DNA from: Pseudomonadota bacterium
GTDB lineage: Bacteria > Myxococcota_A > Polyangia > GCA-2747355
Direction of reading: 5' to 3'
Assembly (NCBI GenBank): GCA_016702545.1
Contig: JADJDT010000031.1
Location: forward strand, 1-44,780
DNA length: 44,780 nt
Shown here piece by piece: positions 21,279 to 31,734 of the stretch. A program made the position numbers and the translations under genes. The notes below the pieces were generated by a model. It saw only the letters and a program-made list of their open reading frames with translations. It did no database searches and had not been told where the DNA came from. Each line of letters starts with the position of its first letter. Positions within the stretch are counted from its first letter, which is position 1.

Positions 21279-22300
21279 CGGGATAGCGTGCGCGCGGCGG
21301 CCTGGGGCTGCGGCGGGTGGCTTGCGGTAGCGGGAGCGGCCTGCTCAGCCGGGGCTGGGTCAAGGCCCCAGACCCGCGCCAGACGCAGCAGCGCGCCGAT
21401 GGCGCGCCGACTGAGCCTGCCAGCGAGCTCCGCCAAGGGCTCGGGCGCGGCGGGCTCGACCGCCGTCGCGCACAGCGCTTCGAGCTCGCCCTGCTGCACG
21501 CAGCCTTCCAGCGAAAAGACGTAGAGCCGATCGGTATAGCGGCGCGCCCGGCGCAGCTCCTGCACCAAGTGGGGCCCGCGCAGCAGCCGCGGACCGAGCG
21601 TCTCGAGCACGAAGGGCACCCCGCCGCCGGTGATGCCGACCGCGATCGCCTCAGCCTCGGGCCCGTAGGCCGCGACGAGCCAGTCGTCGAGCGGTGCCGG
21701 GAGCAGACTGCGGTAGAGCATCAGCACCTCGCGATCCGCCGCCACGTCGACCAAGCCCAGCGTGCGCTGCAGCACTGAGGAGCCGGTCGCTCGCTCGTCG
21801 AGCAAGAGCGGCAGCTGATAGGTCTCGACCGCGAAGCCGTCGGCCCTGATCTCGCGCACGAGCTCGGCATAGCCCCGCCGCGCGCTCTCGCAGCTCGCCT
21901 CGCTGCGGCGGCGGCGCAGCAGCGCCCCGAGCGCGCGAGACCCGCGGTGCAGCAGGGCGGTGGCGTCCTCGATCGGCGGTTCGATATCGAGGCCGACCGC
22001 CTCGATCGCCAACCCGCCGGCGCGCAGCCAGTCCCGCACGGCGTGATAGCGGCGACGGGCGGCGGGCAAGTTATCCGCGTTGAGCCAATAGCCCTGGGAC
22101 GGCTCGAGCACGAGCCAGGCCGTCAGCCGCACGCCCGCGTCCTGCAGCCGCAGCATCGCCCGCAGGTGAGCGTCCGAAAGATCGACGATCGCGATCGCCA
22201 GCGCGGCGCCCGCGCGCTGCAGCGCCGCGACCACGCGCGCGTCTTCGGTGAGGCGCAGCAGCGCGTCGCCCCCCAGCTCAGAGAAGAAGGTCAGGCTCAT
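21275..22300 (-). CDS. hypothetical protein, possibly TIM-barrel hydrolase-like
   Basis: About 341 residues with no membrane segments. I do not recognise a family. It begins MSLTFFSELGGDALLRL. An early motif AIAIVDLSDAHLRAMLRLQD and a central AIEAVGLDIEPPIEDATAL suggest a beta/alpha barrel with an acidic active site (DIEP), as in some glycoside hydrolases. Later come LRRARRYTDRLYVFSLEGCV and a Pro/Ala-rich tail. The ATG at 22300 has no strong ribosome site; an in-frame ATG at 22378 would add a low-complexity basic leader. It is divergent from the glycosyltransferase at 22412 and could share a promoter region with it. Confidence 0.6.
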   Translation of the reverse strand: MSLTFFSELGGDALLRLTEDARVVAALQRAGAALAIAIVDLSDAHLRAMLRLQDAGVRLTAWLVLEPSQGYWLNADNLPAARRRYHAVRDWLRAGGLAIEAVGLDIEPPIEDATALLHRGSRALGALLRRRRSEASCESARRGYAELVREIRADGFAVETYQLPLLLDERATGSSVLQRTLGLVDVAADREVLMLYRSLLPAPLDDWLVAAYGPEAEAIAVGITGGGVPFVLETLGPRLLRGPHLVQELRRARRYTDRLYVFSLEGCVQQGELEALCATAVEPAAPEPLAELAGRLSRRAIGALLRLARVWGLDPAPAEQAAPATASHPPQPQAAARTLSR

Positions 22301-22411
22301 CGACCCACGATCGCCCCGGTCTCCACGTGCGCGCTGTCCACGTCCCTGCTTGCTGCGCGCGGGCGCCGGCGCGATCATGCCACAGGCCGATCGCGGGGGG
22401 GCTCAGCTCGG

Positions 22412-23530
22412 ATGAAGATTCTCTACGGCGTCGTCGGCGAGGGGATGGGCCACGCGACGCGGAGCGCCGTCGTGCTCGAGCACCTCTCGCGCGCGCACGA
22501 GGTCCGCGTGGTGGTCTCGGGCAAGGCCCACGCTTGGCTCAAGCGCCGCTTCCCGCAGGTGATCGAGATCGAGGGCTTCCGCATCGCCTTCGAGGGCGAC
22601 GCCGTCGATCGCAGCCAGACCTTCTGGCAGACGGTGAAGCGGCTGCCCCAGATGCTGACGCGCAACGTCGACGAGTTCTTTCGCCTGTCCGACAACTTCC
22701 GCCCCGACGTCGTGATCAGCGACTTCGACAGCTTCGCTCACGCCTTCGGCCAGCTGCACGAGCGACCAGTGATCTCGCTCGACAACATGCAGGTGATCCA
22801 CCGCTGCACGCACGAGGTCGAGATCCCCGCCGACCAGCAGGCGCACTTCGCCAGCGCCAAGGCGCTGGTCAAGAGCAAGCTGCCGGGTTGCCACCACTAC
22901 CTGATCACGACCTTCTTCTTTCCCCCGCTGCGCAAGCCACGCACCAGTCTGCACCCGCCGGTGCTGCGGCGCGCAATCCTGGAGGCGGCGCCGAGCCGCG
23001 GCGAGCACCTGCTGGTCTACCGCACCTCGGCCGGCGACGAGCGCCTGCTCGAGCTCCTGGCGCAGGCCGACTTGCCCTGCCGGGTCTACGGCTTCGATCG
23101 CACCGAGACGCTGGGCCGCCTCGAGCTCAGGCCCTTCTCCGAGCAGGGCTTCGTGGCGGACCTCGCGAGCTGCCGCGCGGTGATCGCCCCCGGCGGCTTC
23201 TCGCTGATGGGCGAGGCCGTCTATCTCGGCAAGCCGCTGCTGGCGCTGCCCCTGCGCAAGCAGTTCGAGCAGCTCCTCAATGCGCTCTACCTCGAGCGAC
23301 TAGGCTACGGCGCGCACTGCCCCGAGCTGAGCGTCGCGGCGATACAGCAGTTCTGCGCCAACCTGCCCGCGTACGAGCGCGCCCTCACCTCGCATCAGCA
23401 AGATGGCAACCACCAGCTCCTCAGCGCCCTCGATCGCCTGCTCGAAGACCTCGACCAGGGGCCGCTGCGGCTGCTCGGGTGCCAGGCTGGCGCCGCAGCG
23501 AGCGCACCAGCAGGCCGGCGCCGAGCATGA
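22412..23530 (+). CDS. glycosyltransferase, GT-B fold (MJ1255/MurG-like family)
   Basis: About 372 residues. The start MKILYGVVGEGMGHATRSAV is the glycine-rich N-terminal loop of the MJ1255 and MurG-like group, which transfer sugars to lipid or polysaccharide acceptors at the inner membrane. The second half has LELRPFSEQGFVADLASCRAVIAPGGFSLMGEAVYLGKPLLALP (in pieces), the nucleotide-sugar binding region with the GGFSLMGEA loop. The C-terminus runs 110 bases past the stop of the convergent lgt gene; its last 30 residues are low-complexity and may not be part of the fold. No sugar specificity can be read from the sequence. Confidence 0.8.
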   Translation: MKILYGVVGEGMGHATRSAVVLEHLSRAHEVRVVVSGKAHAWLKRRFPQVIEIEGFRIAFEGDAVDRSQTFWQTVKRLPQMLTRNVDEFFRLSDNFRPDVVISDFDSFAHAFGQLHERPVISLDNMQVIHRCTHEVEIPADQQAHFASAKALVKSKLPGCHHYLITTFFFPPLRKPRTSLHPPVLRRAILEAAPSRGEHLLVYRTSAGDERLLELLAQADLPCRVYGFDRTETLGRLELRPFSEQGFVADLASCRAVIAPGGFSLMGEAVYLGKPLLALPLRKQFEQLLNALYLERLGYGAHCPELSVAAIQQFCANLPAYERALTSHQQDGNHQLLSALDRLLEDLDQGPLRLLGCQAGAAASAPAGRRRA

Positions 23531-24227
23531 AGCTCAGCACGGCGAAGTACTGGCCGGGGGTCAGGCCCCAGTAGAGGCGGTCGGCGGTGCGGAGCCAGTC
23601 GAGGCCGAAGCGCGCCGGCGAGTAGAGCAGCAGCATCAGGCCCGAGTGGAAGCCGGGGCCGCGGCGCACACCGCGCAGCGCGTAGAGCACGATCGTCAGG
23701 CCGATCGCGAAGAGCATCTCGTAGAGGCCGAGGTTGTGGTGCACGACGCCGGCGCGGTCCGCCATACCGAGCCAGAAGTCGGTCGGCAGGCCCTTGTGGT
23801 CGAAGACGATCGTGCAGCCGAGGCGGCCGAGGATCCACGCCGGTACGAAGCCGAAGAGGATGGCATCGGCGTAGCGCAGCGCCGGGACGCCGTGGCGGCG
23901 GAAGAACCACCAGGCGGCCGCCACGCCGCCGAGCAGCCCGCCAAACGACGAGATGCCGCTCCAGACGGCGACCAGCACCAGCGGGTCCTCCAGGATCTTC
24001 TCGGGGAAGTAGAAGATCACGGAGACGAGGTGGGCGACGACGAAGCCGATCACCGCCATCCAGACCATGCCATCGGCGCAGAGCTCCGCGTCGAGCCCGA
24101 CCAGGCGCGCGCGCCGGCGACCGAGGCTGTAGCCGACCCACACGGCGAGGGCGACGAGCACGCCGAAGGGCTCGATCGGCAGCACGCCGAACAGCTTGTA
24201 GCTCGGGATGAAGAGGTTAGGCAGCAA
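23421..24227 (-). CDS. lgt: prolipoprotein diacylglyceryl transferase
   Basis: Inner-membrane enzyme that transfers diacylglycerol from phosphatidylglycerol to the lipobox Cys of preprolipoproteins. About 268 residues and seven hydrophobic segments, as usual. Recognisable parts are PIEPFGVLVALAVWVGYSLG, HLVSVIFYFPEKI, SSFGGLLGGVAAAWWFFRR, FGFVPAWILGRLGCTIVFD and the C-terminal RFGLDWLRTADRLYWGLTPG. The central GRLGC replaces the common GRIGNF, a variant I associate with deltaproteobacterial Lgt. I chose TTG at 24227, with GGAG 7 bases upstream; there is no ATG near. The 3' end overlaps the convergent glycosyltransferase gene by 110 bases. It fits a genome rich in lipoproteins, several of which are in this window. 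Confidence 0.88.
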   Translation of the reverse strand: MLPNLFIPSYKLFGVLPIEPFGVLVALAVWVGYSLGRRRARLVGLDAELCADGMVWMAVIGFVVAHLVSVIFYFPEKILEDPLVLVAVWSGISSFGGLLGGVAAAWWFFRRHGVPALRYADAILFGFVPAWILGRLGCTIVFDHKGLPTDFWLGMADRAGVVHHNLGLYEMLFAIGLTIVLYALRGVRRGPGFHSGLMLLLYSPARFGLDWLRTADRLYWGLTPGQYFAVLSFMLGAGLLVRSLRRQPGTRAAAAAPGRGLRAGDRGR

Positions 24228-24515
24228 GGCGCAGCTCCAGGCGTGCGTGGTGGGGTGGGGGCGAGCCGTAGGTGGTGACGCCGTAGGCCCGGTGCCGCGT
24301 GGTAAGGGCGGCGCTGGTTGCGGCGGACAAGTCCCAGCGCCTGGCCCCTGCCGGTGGTAAGGAGCCCGCCGGCGCTGGTGGTGGTCGCGGGCTCCGATCG
24401 CTGGGGCCCGTGCGCGCCTCCACGGGAGTTTGGCTCGTCCCCGGGAATGAATCCGCGCTTGGCGTGTTGAGTAGCACGCCGCGCCCCGGCCGGCATAGAG
24501 CCCAGAGAGGACGCC

Positions 24516-25475
<960 letters not shown>

Positions 25476-25479
<4 letters not shown>

Positions 25480-28424
25480 GACAGGTGCTCTCGATCGCGC
25501 GCAAAGAGCTGCGCGCCTACTTCCTCTCTCCGGTGGCGTTGATCTTCCTCGCGACGTTCCTCTTCGTCGCGCTCTTCGTCTTCTTCTGGGTCAAGCCCTT
25601 CTTCCAGCGCAATCTCGCCGACGTGCGGCCGCTCTTCGAGTGGCTGCCGGTGTTGTTGGTGTTCCTCGTCGGCGCGCTGACGATGCGGCTTTGGAGTGAC
25701 GAGCAGCGCAGCGGCACGCTCGAGCTGCTGCTGACCTTGCCCGTGCGCACCAGCCGGCTGGTGCTGGGCAAGTTCCTCGCCGGCTTCGCGCTCGTCGCCG
25801 TGGCCCTGGCGCTGACGATCGGCTTGCCGCTCACCGTCTCGTGGCTCGGGGACATCGACTGGGGCCCGGTCTTCGGCGGCTACCTGGCGGCACTGCTGCT
25901 CGCCGGGGCCTATCTCGCGATCGGGCTCTGCATGTCCTCCGCCACCGGCAACCCGATCGTGGCGCTCTTCCTGACGATCGGCGCCTGCGGTGGGCTCTAC
26001 CTCGTCGGCTCCGATCTCGTCGCCAACTACGCCGGCAACCACCTGGCCGAGGTGCTGCGCCTGATCGGCACCGGCAGCCGCTTCGAGAGCATCGGCCGCG
26101 GTGTGCTCGACCTGCGCGACATCTTCTACTACGCCACGCTGATCGGCGGCTTCCTCTTCCTCAACGTCGTGTTGCTCGAGAGCAAGCGCTGGAGCCAGGG
26201 TGCGAGCACGCGGCCGCGCCGCAGCGCGCTGAAGCTGAGCGCCGGCCTGGTCGTCGCCAACCTGCTGGCGCTCAACGTCGCCGTCGCCGCCGTCGGTGGT
26301 GCGCGGCTCGATCTGACCGAGCGCGGCGAATACAGCATCTCGCCGGTGACGAAGAAGCTGCTGCAGGGGCTGAGCGCGCCGCTGGTGATCCGCGGCTACT
26401 TCTCCGCCAAGACGCATCCCTTGCTCGCGCCGCTGGTGCCGCGCATCCGCGACATCCTCGCCGAGTACGCGGCGCTCGGTGGCAAGCAGGTGCGGGCCGA
26501 GTTCATCGACCCGCAGGAGAGCCCCGCGGCCGAGAAGGAGGCCAACGAGGACTTCGGCATCAAGAGCATGCCCTTCCAGTTTTCGAGTAGGCACGAGGCC
26601 GGCATCGTCAACTCGTACTTCACCATCCTCGTCAAATACGGCGACAAGTACGAGACGCTCGGCTTCGACGACCTGATCGAGGTCAAGGTCACGGGGATGC
26701 GTGACATCGAGGTCAAGCTACGCAACCTCGAGTATGACCTGACGCGCTCGATCAAGAAGGTCGTCTACGGCTTCAAGCCGCTCGAGGAGCTCTTCGCGCG
26801 CCTGGCCGAGCCCGCGCGGCTGACCTTCTACGCCACGCCGCAGACGCTGCCCGAGAACCTGCGCGCGCTGCCCGAGCGCCTGGCCAAGGTGGCGGGCGAG
26901 CTCGGGCGTCGGGCGGGCGGCAAGCTGGTCTTTCAGCAGGTCGACCCCAGCGGACCAGCCAACCAGCGCTTGCGGCGCGACCTCATGCAGAAGTACGGCA
27001 TCCGTCCGCTGGCGGCCTCGCTGCTCGCGGGCGAGTCGTTCTACCTGCACTCTGTGCTCACGGCCGGTGCGCGGGCGGAGCCGTTGTTCTTCGCGCCCGA
27101 GACCGGCGAGGCCGACCTGCGCCGCGAGCTCGAGGCGGCGCTCAAGCGCGTGGCCCCCGGCTTCCTCAAGACCGTGGGTCTGGTGACGAGCGACCCGGCG
27201 AGCCCGCGTCCGCGCAATCCGATGATGCCGCAGGAGCAGCAGCAGCCGCAGCCGCAGTACCAGCTCTTGCAGCAGCGCCTCGGCGAGAGCTTCACCGTCA
27301 AGAACACGCCGCTGCGCGACGGCCGCGTGCCCGGCGACGTGGATGCGTTGCTGGTGATCGGCGCCGAGAACCTCGACGACAAGCAGCGCTTCGCGATCGA
27401 CCAGTACCTGATGCGCGGTGGCGCGGTGATCGTCTGCGCCGGCGCCTATGGCCTGCAGCTCGGCCAGTACGTCGAGGGGCTGAGCGCGCGGGCGATCGAC
27501 AGCAAGCTCGAGCCGATGCTCGCCGGCTGGGGCATCGAGCTGCAGAAGAAGCTGGTGCTCGACCCGCAGAACGAGGCGCTCCCGGTGCCGGTGGAGCGCA
27601 ACGTGATGGGGTTGACGATTCGTGAGGTCCAGCTGCTGCGCTACCCCTTCTGGGTCGATGTGCGCTCCGACGGCATGGCCGAGGGCAGCCCGGTCGTCGG
27701 CGGCCTGCAGGGTGTCACGCTGCAGTGGGTCTCGCCGCTCAAGCTCAGCAAGCGGCCCGGCGTCGAGGTGACCGAGCTGCTGAGCTCGAGCGCGGACGCC
27801 TGGACGCAGGAGAGCGCCGCGATTCAGCCCGACTTCGCCCGCTATCCGCAGGCGGGCTTCGGTCAGGAGGCGTCCTCGGGCGTGGGCCGGCAGGTGCTGG
27901 CGGTGACGGCCAAGGGTGCCTTCGTCAGCAGCTTCAAGGGGCAGGCGAACCCCCTGCTCGCGGCCGGTGAGGGCAAGGACGCGGCGGCCGTGCCGAGCGC
28001 CGTGGCCAAGGGCGACCCCAACGCCGGCGTGATCGAGCAATCGCTGCCGAACGCGCGCCTGGCGGTCGTGGGCAGCGCGGACTTCGTCCGCGACCCGGTG
28101 CTCAACCTGTCGCGGCAGACCGGCTCGGACCGCTTCACCGGCAATCTTCAGCTGGTGCAGAACCTGCTCGACTGGGCCGTCGAGGACGTCGATCTGCTGA
28201 GCATTCGCTCGCGCGGGGCCTATGCCCGCACGCTGCGGCCGCTCGAGCCGGCGGCGCAATCGACCTGGGAGGGCGGCAACTACGCGTTCGTCGCGTTGGC
28301 GCTGGGCGCCATCGTCGCGCTGACGCTGGTGCGGCGGCGCACGCTCAAGCCGATGGCGCTGCCCGGCGGCGCGACACATCGGAGCGGCGCAGGCGCCGGC
28401 GACGCCGGTCCGAAGGAGGCTTGA
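25476..28424 (+). CDS. fused ABC permease and GldG-type auxiliary protein (GldF-GldG fusion)
   Basis: About 982 residues. Residues 1-240 are an ABC-2 type permease: RKELRAYFLSPVALIFLATF, six membrane helices, and MRLWSDEQRSGTLELLLTLP, the family signature. From about residue 245 a second part begins with a helix (LSAGLVVANLLALNVAVAAV) and DLTERGEYSISPVTKKLLQG, the start of GldG-type proteins (ABC-type transport, auxiliary component). A long periplasmic region follows and a single helix closes the protein near residue 950 (YAFVALALGAIVALTLVRRR). It starts inside the stop of the ATPase gene and ends one base before the next gene. The order ATPase, GldF-GldG, DUF4340 is a recognised conserved cluster. 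Confidence 0.88.
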
Positions 28425-28425
28425 G

Positions 28426-29499
28426 ATGAGTAAGGCCAATCGCATCCTGCTGGGGCTCTTCGTGGCCCAGCTCGCGGTCATCGCGGCTACCAGGCTCTTC
28501 GGCGGCAGCACCGCCACCGTGGCGTCGCGCAAGCTGCTCCCCGAGGTCAGCGCGGCGACGCTCGGCCGGCTCGAGATCGCCGACGGTGAGCAGCATCGCG
28601 TCGAGCTGGCCCGCGAGGGCGGGCAGTGGGTGCTGGCAAGCGGTGGCGGCTATCCGGTGACGCAGAGCAAGGTCACCGAGCTGATCGGCAAGCTCGCGGC
28701 GCTGACGGCCGCCGAGCCGGTGTCCACCCAGCCGCAGCACCAGTACGCGCTCGAGGTGGCGGCCGACAAGTTCACGCGGCGCGTGACGGTGACGCCGAGC
28801 GCGCCCGGAGCGAAGGCGACGACCTTCTTCCTCGGCACCTCGCCCGGCGTGAAGAAGGCGCACTTCCGCTTCGCCACCGAGGCGCAGACCTACGCCGCCA
28901 GCGAGCTCTCGAGCTGGGACGTCGGGTCCCAGCCGAGTGACTGGATCGCGCCCGAGTACTTCAAGGTCGAGCGCAAGGACGTCGTGGCGCTGACGCTGGT
29001 CAACGCCAACGGCAAGGTCGAAGTCCGCAAGGGAGCAGATGGCAAGTGGACGCTCGCCGATCTGGCCAAGGGCGAGACGGTCAACGAGAGCGAGATCGAG
29101 TCGCTGCTCGGCTCGGCGACCACGATCAACGTTGACCAGCCGGTGGGCAAGAGCGTCGATCCGGCCTTCGGGCTCAACCCGCCCAAGGCCCTGCTGACCT
29201 TGGTCACCGAGACTCCGGCGGCGCCCGCACCGACGCCGACCCCGGCCGCTGTGGGTCAGCCCGTGCCCTCGCCCGCCCCAGCCGCAGCCGCGCCCGTGCA
29301 GCGCACCTTCGTGCTCGGCCTCGGCGTCAAGGACAGCGACCGCTACTACGCCAAGAGCGGCCAGTCGCCCTTCGTCGTCAAGATCGCGTCATGGAGCGGC
29401 GACAGCCTCTTCAACAAGAAGCGCGCTGACCTGCTCGCGAAGCCGCCGGAGCCCCCGGCGGACGCCAAGGGCAAGCCGGGCGCTGCCGCCAAGAAGTAA
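28426..29499 (+). CDS. DUF4340 domain-containing protein
   Basis: About 357 residues. An N-terminal helix (ANRILLGLFVAQLAVIAATR) anchors it in the membrane, and the rest is predicted periplasmic. The pattern LLPEVSAATLGRLEIADGEQ, WVLASGGGYPVTQSKVTELI and later WTLADLAKGETVNESEIESL is the DUF4340 repeat, which comes after GldG-like proteins in many genomes. A Pro/Ala-rich linker interrupts the second domain (about residues 262-290). AAGGAGG lies 7 bases before the ATG. It is the third gene of the ABC operon. The role is unknown; coupling to the transporter is inferred from conserved order. Confidence 0.82.
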   Translation: MSKANRILLGLFVAQLAVIAATRLFGGSTATVASRKLLPEVSAATLGRLEIADGEQHRVELAREGGQWVLASGGGYPVTQSKVTELIGKLAALTAAEPVSTQPQHQYALEVAADKFTRRVTVTPSAPGAKATTFFLGTSPGVKKAHFRFATEAQTYAASELSSWDVGSQPSDWIAPEYFKVERKDVVALTLVNANGKVEVRKGADGKWTLADLAKGETVNESEIESLLGSATTINVDQPVGKSVDPAFGLNPPKALLTLVTETPAAPAPTPTPAAVGQPVPSPAPAAAAPVQRTFVLGLGVKDSDRYYAKSGQSPFVVKIASWSGDSLFNKKRADLLAKPPEPPADAKGKPGAAAKK

Positions 29500-29622
29500 C
29501 TCGCCCCCCCCCCGCGCGACCCGCGCCCACGGACTCGTCGCCCCCCGCTCTGCCGCCGCACGTTTGCCGACGACACCCTCCGCGGTCATGCTTGCCTGGC
29601 ATTAGCCACGGAGTCGTCCACT

Positions 29623-30783
29623 ATGCGTCGTCGCGCCCTCGCCACGCTGAGCGCTGTCGCTGTCGTCGGCACGCTCGCTTTCACCTTGTGGGCGGCACGG
29701 CCGGCGCCGCGAGCCACGCCCGCCACCGCAGCCGGCCCAGGAGCCGCCGCAGGAGAGCATCGAGCGATGAGCAGCTACAAGAAGCCCGATCTGGAGACCC
29801 TGCAGCGCGTGCTGACGCCCGAGCAGTTTCGCGTCACGCAGGAAGATGCCACCGAGGCCCCCTTCCGTAACACCTACTGGGACCACCACGAGCCCGGCAT
29901 TTACGTCGACGTGGCGACGGGCGAGCCGCTCTTCAGCTCGCTCGACAAGTTCGACTCGGGCAGCGGCTGGCCGAGCTTCACGCGACCGATCGACGGCGCC
30001 CACGTCACGGAGCGGGCGGACCACAAGCTCGGCATGCGGCGCGTCGAGGTGCGCTCGCGCGCCGGTGACAGCCACCTGGGTCACGTCTTCGACGATGGCC
30101 CGGGGCCCGCGGGCCAGCGCTTCTGCATCAACTCGGCGGCGCTGCGCTTCATCCCCGCCGCGCGCCTGCAGGCCGAAGGCTACGGCGCCTACGCACCGCT
30201 CTTTGGCGGCGCCAAACCTTCGGGTCCCGCCATGGCCGCAAACAAGGCTGCGCCGGGCGGCGGCGAGGAGCCGGCCTCGGCGACGAAGGCCGAGCCAGCC
30301 GTCGAGGTCGCAACCCTCGCCGGCGGCTGCTTCTGGGGCGTCGAGGAGCTGCTACGCAAACTGCCGGGCGTGCTCGACACGGAGGTCGGCTACACCGGCG
30401 GCACGACGAAGGCGCCACGTTACGAGGACGTCAAGCAGGGCACCACCGGCCACGCCGAGGCCGTGCAGGTGCGCTTCGACCCACGCCGGCTGAGCTACGA
30501 GCAGCTCCTCGCCTTCTTCTTCCGCCTGCACGATCCGACCACCCTCGACCGCCAGGGCAACGACCGCGGCACGCAATACCGCTCGACCATCTTCTTGAAC
30601 AGCGACGACCAGCGCCGTACCGCCGAACGCGTCAAGCAGCAAGTCGACCAATCCAAGAAGTGGCCCCGCCCCGTCGTGACGACGATCGTCGCGGCCAGCA
30701 GCTTCTACCCGGCCGAGGGCTATCACCAGGACTACCTGGAGAAGAACCCGGGCGGGTATACGTGTCATTTCTTGCGGGAGTGA
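29623..30783 (+). CDS. msrBA: secreted MsrB-MsrA fusion, methionine sulfoxide reductase
   Basis: Repairs both epimers of methionine sulfoxide. A signal peptide or anchor leads (MRRRALATLSAVAVVGTLAF), so it works in the periplasm. The MsrB domain (about residues 50-190) has LDKFDSGSGWPSFTRPI, GDSHLGHVFDDGP and the catalytic RFCINSAALRF; the zinc-binding CxxC pairs of other MsrB are absent. After a 35-residue linker the MsrA domain begins with ATLAGGCFWGVEELL, whose GCFW Cys is the nucleophile, and continues to YTCHFLRE. Gene order B then A is the reverse of the neisserial PilB fusion. From 30415 onward the 3' third is duplicated downstream at 32648-33016, with an AbiE module between. Confidence 0.93.
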   Translation: MRRRALATLSAVAVVGTLAFTLWAARPAPRATPATAAGPGAAAGEHRAMSSYKKPDLETLQRVLTPEQFRVTQEDATEAPFRNTYWDHHEPGIYVDVATGEPLFSSLDKFDSGSGWPSFTRPIDGAHVTERADHKLGMRRVEVRSRAGDSHLGHVFDDGPGPAGQRFCINSAALRFIPAARLQAEGYGAYAPLFGGAKPSGPAMAANKAAPGGGEEPASATKAEPAVEVATLAGGCFWGVEELLRKLPGVLDTEVGYTGGTTKAPRYEDVKQGTTGHAEAVQVRFDPRRLSYEQLLAFFFRLHDPTTLDRQGNDRGTQYRSTIFLNSDDQRRTAERVKQQVDQSKKWPRPVVTTIVAASSFYPAEGYHQDYLEKNPGGYTCHFLRE

Positions 30784-31734
30784 GGGGGGCGCGGGGGAGT
30801 GGGGGCGCGGGGGGCGGGCTGGGTGAGGCGTGGATGCCGGCGCCCGGGCTAGCCCTCGCCGGCGCTTGGCGCACCGTCCGGCCTGGGCGCATTGCGCCTG
30901 GGCATTTCCGGTTCGGGCTCCTGGGTGCCCTTCCATGGCTCGCCGTCGAGCCTGCGTAAGCAGGTTCTCCATGACGTAGGCACCGGCCGCGTCGATGTCC
31001 CAGGCGAAGCCGGGGCGAAGCAGTCCGGTCATGTCGCTCCGAAAGAGCGCCTCGGCGAGCTTGCCGGCGAGGTTCTCTTCGAAAGCCGCGCGGGACACGC
31101 GCCGACCCTCTTCACGCAGGTAGCGATCGAAGCACGAGACAACCCGCTCGGCCGAAGCGCCGCCGGTGGTCAGCGCGAGCCAAAGGTCGAAGAGGTCGCG
31201 TCCCTTGCGGCGCTGGTAGAGTGCGCGGAGCTTGGTCCCGAGTAACTCATCCAGAGAGTACGTCGTGATCTCGGCCTTGCCGCTCCACCACTCGGATTCC
31301 ACGGCGAAGGGAGCCGGCACGTGGCCGTGCTCGGTGAAATGCTCTCGCGAGTTGATCTCAACTTTGAGGCGCAGCGCCTTCGGAGGCTGGTCCTCGGACG
31401 AGAATCGGTACACGAGATTGACTCGCCCTTCCTTGAGGTCTCGTCGGGGCGTACCGAGCCACGGATCGAGCACGGACCGGACAGCGTCGAAGGTGTCACC
31501 GATGGGCTCGGGTACCACATGCACCAGATCGATGTCCTCGGAATAGCGTGCGGCCGGGCGAAGGTAGAGCTTGTAAAGCGCGGTGCCACCACGGAACGCG
31601 AGCCGCCGCCCGATCTCGGCGACGCCGAAAATCTGCGCGAGCGCACGGCTGATAACGAGGTCCTGCTCGACCTGGTGGTCGGAGACCCACGGTGCGTGGA
31701 GCCTCCACGCGGTGATGTAGTCCTTGGCGATCAC
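30352..31734 (-). CDS. abiEii: AbiEii/AbiGii-family nucleotidyltransferase toxin, C-terminus running into msrA antisense
   Basis: Toxin of the type IV AbiE abortive-infection system, a nucleotidyltransferase that blocks growth. Key motifs are LAFRGGTALYKLYL (GG-S/T), RYSEDIDLVHV (DxD metal site), and later TYSLDELLGTKLRALYQRRK followed by GRDLFDLWLAL, all characteristic of the family. The start GTG overlaps the antitoxin stop by four bases (GTGA). The recognisable protein ends near position 30900 (YVMENLLTQARRRAMEGHPG). No stop follows; the frame continues about 180 codons past the element boundary, antisense to msrA, to 30352. The natural C-terminus was probably lost or extended at the junction. 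Motif calls are firm; the true end is not. Confidence 0.85.
   Translation of the reverse strand: MIAKDYITAWRLHAPWVSDHQVEQDLVISRALAQIFGVAEIGRRLAFRGGTALYKLYLRPAARYSEDIDLVHVVPEPIGDTFDAVRSVLDPWLGTPRRDLKEGRVNLVYRFSSEDQPPKALRLKVEINSREHFTEHGHVPAPFAVESEWWSGKAEITTYSLDELLGTKLRALYQRRKGRDLFDLWLALTTGGASAERVVSCFDRYLREEGRRVSRAAFEENLAGKLAEALFRSDMTGLLRPGFAWDIDAAGAYVMENLLTQARRRAMEGHPGARTGNAQAQCAQAGRCAKRRRGLARAPASTPHPARPPRPHSPAPPSLPQEMTRIPARVLLQVVLVIALGRVEAAGRDDRRHDGAGPLLGLVDLLLDAFGGTALVVAVQEDGRAVLRAAVVALAVEGGRIVQAEEEGEELLVAQPAWVEAHLHGLGVAGGALLDVLVTWRLRRAAGVADLRVEHARQFA
30415..30783 (+). repeat. direct repeat, copy 1: 3' third of msrA
   Basis: This stretch inside msrBA matches 32648-33016 base for base without gaps, with about 15 substitutions. 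Similarity continues beyond the stop codon into the G-rich tail (to about 30840) with small indels. The two copies flank the abiE module and stand 2233 bases apart. Confidence 0.95.
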
